This document shows, in pieces, positions 5,558-6,461 of a DNA stretch of 6,461 nt. Each line of letters begins with the position of its first letter. The first letter of the stretch is position 1. The notes beneath the pieces are model-generated. The model worked only from the letters and a program-made list of their open reading frames with translations. It was not told where the DNA came from and did not search any database. Origin of the DNA: DATAYF01 sp036272735 (lineage in GTDB: Bacteria > Chloroflexota > Ktedonobacteria > Ktedonobacterales > Ktedonobacteraceae); contig DATAYF010000311.1 in the NCBI GenBank assembly GCA_036272735.1, forward strand, positions 1-6,461. Reading direction: 5' to 3'. A program made the position numbers and the translations under genes.

Positions 5558-6461
5558 ATGAGAGAAACAGGAAAGCACCGCACACAACTTGCCGATTTTT
5601 TGAAAACCCGTCGTGCCCGTCTGCGTCCAGAGCAGTTTGATCTCCCAGCCTATTCCAGGCGTCGAAAGCCCGGACTCAGACGAGAAGAACTCGCTCAACT
5701 GGTTGGCGTGGGCGTTTCCTGGTACACATGGCTCGAACAAGGTAGGGATATTAATGTCTCCGATCAAATCCTTTCCCGCCTTGCAGATGTCTTGCAATTG
5801 AATGAGCAAGAGCACAGCCATCTGTTTCTTCTGGCGCGAGGTCCGCTTCCGCTCCCAGATGAGCAAAGCAATGAGATCGGGGAGCATCCCGCAGCCTATC
5901 AAGCCATTCTCGATGGATGGGGCATCTACCCAGCACTTCTCGTCGATCGACATTTGAATGTGATCGCGTGGAATGAAAGTGGCAATCGCGTTTTTGGCGA
6001 TTTCTCCAGTCGCTCTGAGCGAAATCGCAACGCAGTCTGGTCCACCTTTATGGATCCCTCGCAACGAGAACGCCTTGTACACTGGGAACAGGCGGCACGG
6101 CGAAGCATCGCGCTCTTGCGCGCAAGGAGTGACCGCTATGCCAATGAGACCTGGTTTGGGGAGCTGATTACGGATTTGCACCAAGCGAGTCCCGAATTTC
6201 GCGCTTGGTGGTCTGAGCATGACATTCTCCTCACGTGTCACGATCAGAACGAAATCAATCATCCGCTGATCGGCTCCCTCGCGTTCCAAGGAACGACCCT
6301 CGTTGTGCCGGAACGCCCGGACTTACTTTGCCCAGTCCATTGGTTCAGGCTGAACAAACTCGGAATTGATTTCGACGGGATGCCCTTCTTTGAAAGAGGT
6401 TTGGATAGCCGTAAGAATATCAACCACGTGAGCAGCTTGCGTACCGGTAATACGCTGCGGA
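5558..6461 (+). CDS. MmyB-type HTH transcriptional regulator, chimeric/truncated C-terminus, open at window end
   Basis: Residues 1-90 form an XRE-like helix-turn-helix: LADFLKTRRARLRPEQ (11-26), RRRKPGLRREELAQLVGVGV (34-53), then SWYTWLEQGRDINVS (54-68) and VLQLNEQEHSHLFLLA (78-93). This pattern is typical of MmyB-like regulators. Residues of about 110-256 match the MLTR/MmyB ligand-binding domain (YPALLVDRHLNVIAWNESG at 124-142, FRAWWSEHD at 214-222, HPLIGSLAFQGTTLVVPERP at 235-254). Family members continue with a final strand and end within about 30 residues. Here similarity stops after PERPDL (256) and the frame runs on through DNA that codes on the other strand for a Gfo/Idh/MocA protein. 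No stop appears before the window edge. ATG 5558 is preferred, with an A-rich, weak ribosome site; an in-frame GTG at 5489 is the alternative. It probably regulates the divergent oxidoreductase. Confidence 0.8.
   Translation, partial: MRETGKHRTQLADFLKTRRARLRPEQFDLPAYSRRRKPGLRREELAQLVGVGVSWYTWLEQGRDINVSDQILSRLADVLQLNEQEHSHLFLLARGPLPLPDEQSNEIGEHPAAYQAILDGWGIYPALLVDRHLNVIAWNESGNRVFGDFSSRSERNRNAVWSTFMDPSQRERLVHWEQAARRSIALLRARSDRYANETWFGELITDLHQASPEFRAWWSEHDILLTCHDQNEINHPLIGSLAFQGTTLVVPERPDLLCPVHWFRLNKLGIDFDGMPFFERGLDSRKNINHVSSLRTGNTLR
6323..6461 (-). CDS. Gfo/Idh/MocA-type oxidoreductase, 3' end only
   Basis: Reading the - strand from the window edge gives 45 residues ending at TAA (6323-6325). 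They include RITGTQAAHVVDILTAIQTS, then EGHPVEI and a PEPMDWAK tail. The pattern G-x-Q-x-x-H-V-x-x-I-L-x-A-I-x-x-S followed by G-x-P-V is the typical C-terminal helix of NAD(P)-dependent Gfo/Idh/MocA sugar and inositol oxidoreductases. The nucleotide-binding domain lies outside the window, so the substrate cannot be told. It overlaps the regulator's open frame antisense, and a coding choice must be made: this strand carries the recognisable protein. Confidence 0.7.
   Translation of the reverse strand, partial: PQRITGTQAAHVVDILTAIQTSFKEGHPVEINSEFVQPEPMDWAK

Noticed and set aside
5519..6289. Long - strand open frame (256 codons) under the HTH regulator
   Set aside because: It has no recognisable motif, is antisense to a clearly MmyB-like protein, and has no convincing promoter or ribosome site.
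1..6461. CRISPR array, tRNA or rRNA genes
   Set aside because: No regularly spaced repeats, no cloverleaf-like segments with a T-loop signature and no ribosomal RNA-like stretches were seen on either strand.

Overview
This window looks like bacterial chromosomal DNA with an accessory, transposon-rich middle. Codon use is mixed, there are sigma70-type promoters (TTGACA/TATACT), rho-independent terminators and clear Shine-Dalgarno sites. The combination of an IS5-type element, a Mutator-like transposase, an MmyB-type regulator and a stand-alone prephenate dehydratase would suit a large-genome soil bacterium such as the Ktedonobacteria (Chloroflexota). That placement is an impression from protein style only and is not demonstrated.

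Layout. 1-111: an untranslated region with a perfect 26-bp stem-loop. 117-431: a promoter and a 63-aa CxxC/HxxH mini-protein gene on the + strand, followed by a terminator. 535-1531: pheA (prephenate dehydratase with ACT domain) with its own promoter and a 36-bp perfectly palindromic terminator. 1532-3225: a decayed insertion sequence on the - strand. Its Mutator/IS256-superfamily-like transposase is broken by a frameshift and an in-frame TGA. 3228-4253: a full-length IS5-family element (- strand) with near-perfect terminal inverted repeats, a TA duplication and a two-frame transposase. 4256-4365: non-coding DNA with a 14-bp palindrome nested in an 8-bp inverted repeat. 4366-5325: a zinc-less MDR/quinone-oxidoreductase-like gene (- strand). 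5326-5557: a divergent promoter region with a 10-bp-arm palindrome lying exactly on the opposing -35 boxes. 5558-6460: an MmyB-type HTH regulator (+ strand) whose frame stays open to the window edge. 6323-6461: the antisense 3' end of a Gfo/Idh/MocA-type oxidoreductase (- strand).

How the parts relate. pheA is a housekeeping aromatic amino acid gene transcribed on its own. The transposable block sits directly behind its terminator and appears to be a nested insertion: the IS5 element landed on a TA inside the likely target duplication of the older element. The right third is a classic local regulatory unit, with a regulator divergent from the oxidoreductase it may control. The regulator loses its family C-terminus exactly where the Gfo/Idh/MocA stop codon begins, which suggests a recombination joint. 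I did not find a convincing new multi-gene system. The most interesting items are the nested insertion, the shared operator/promoter, the chimeric regulator tail and the upstream long hairpin.
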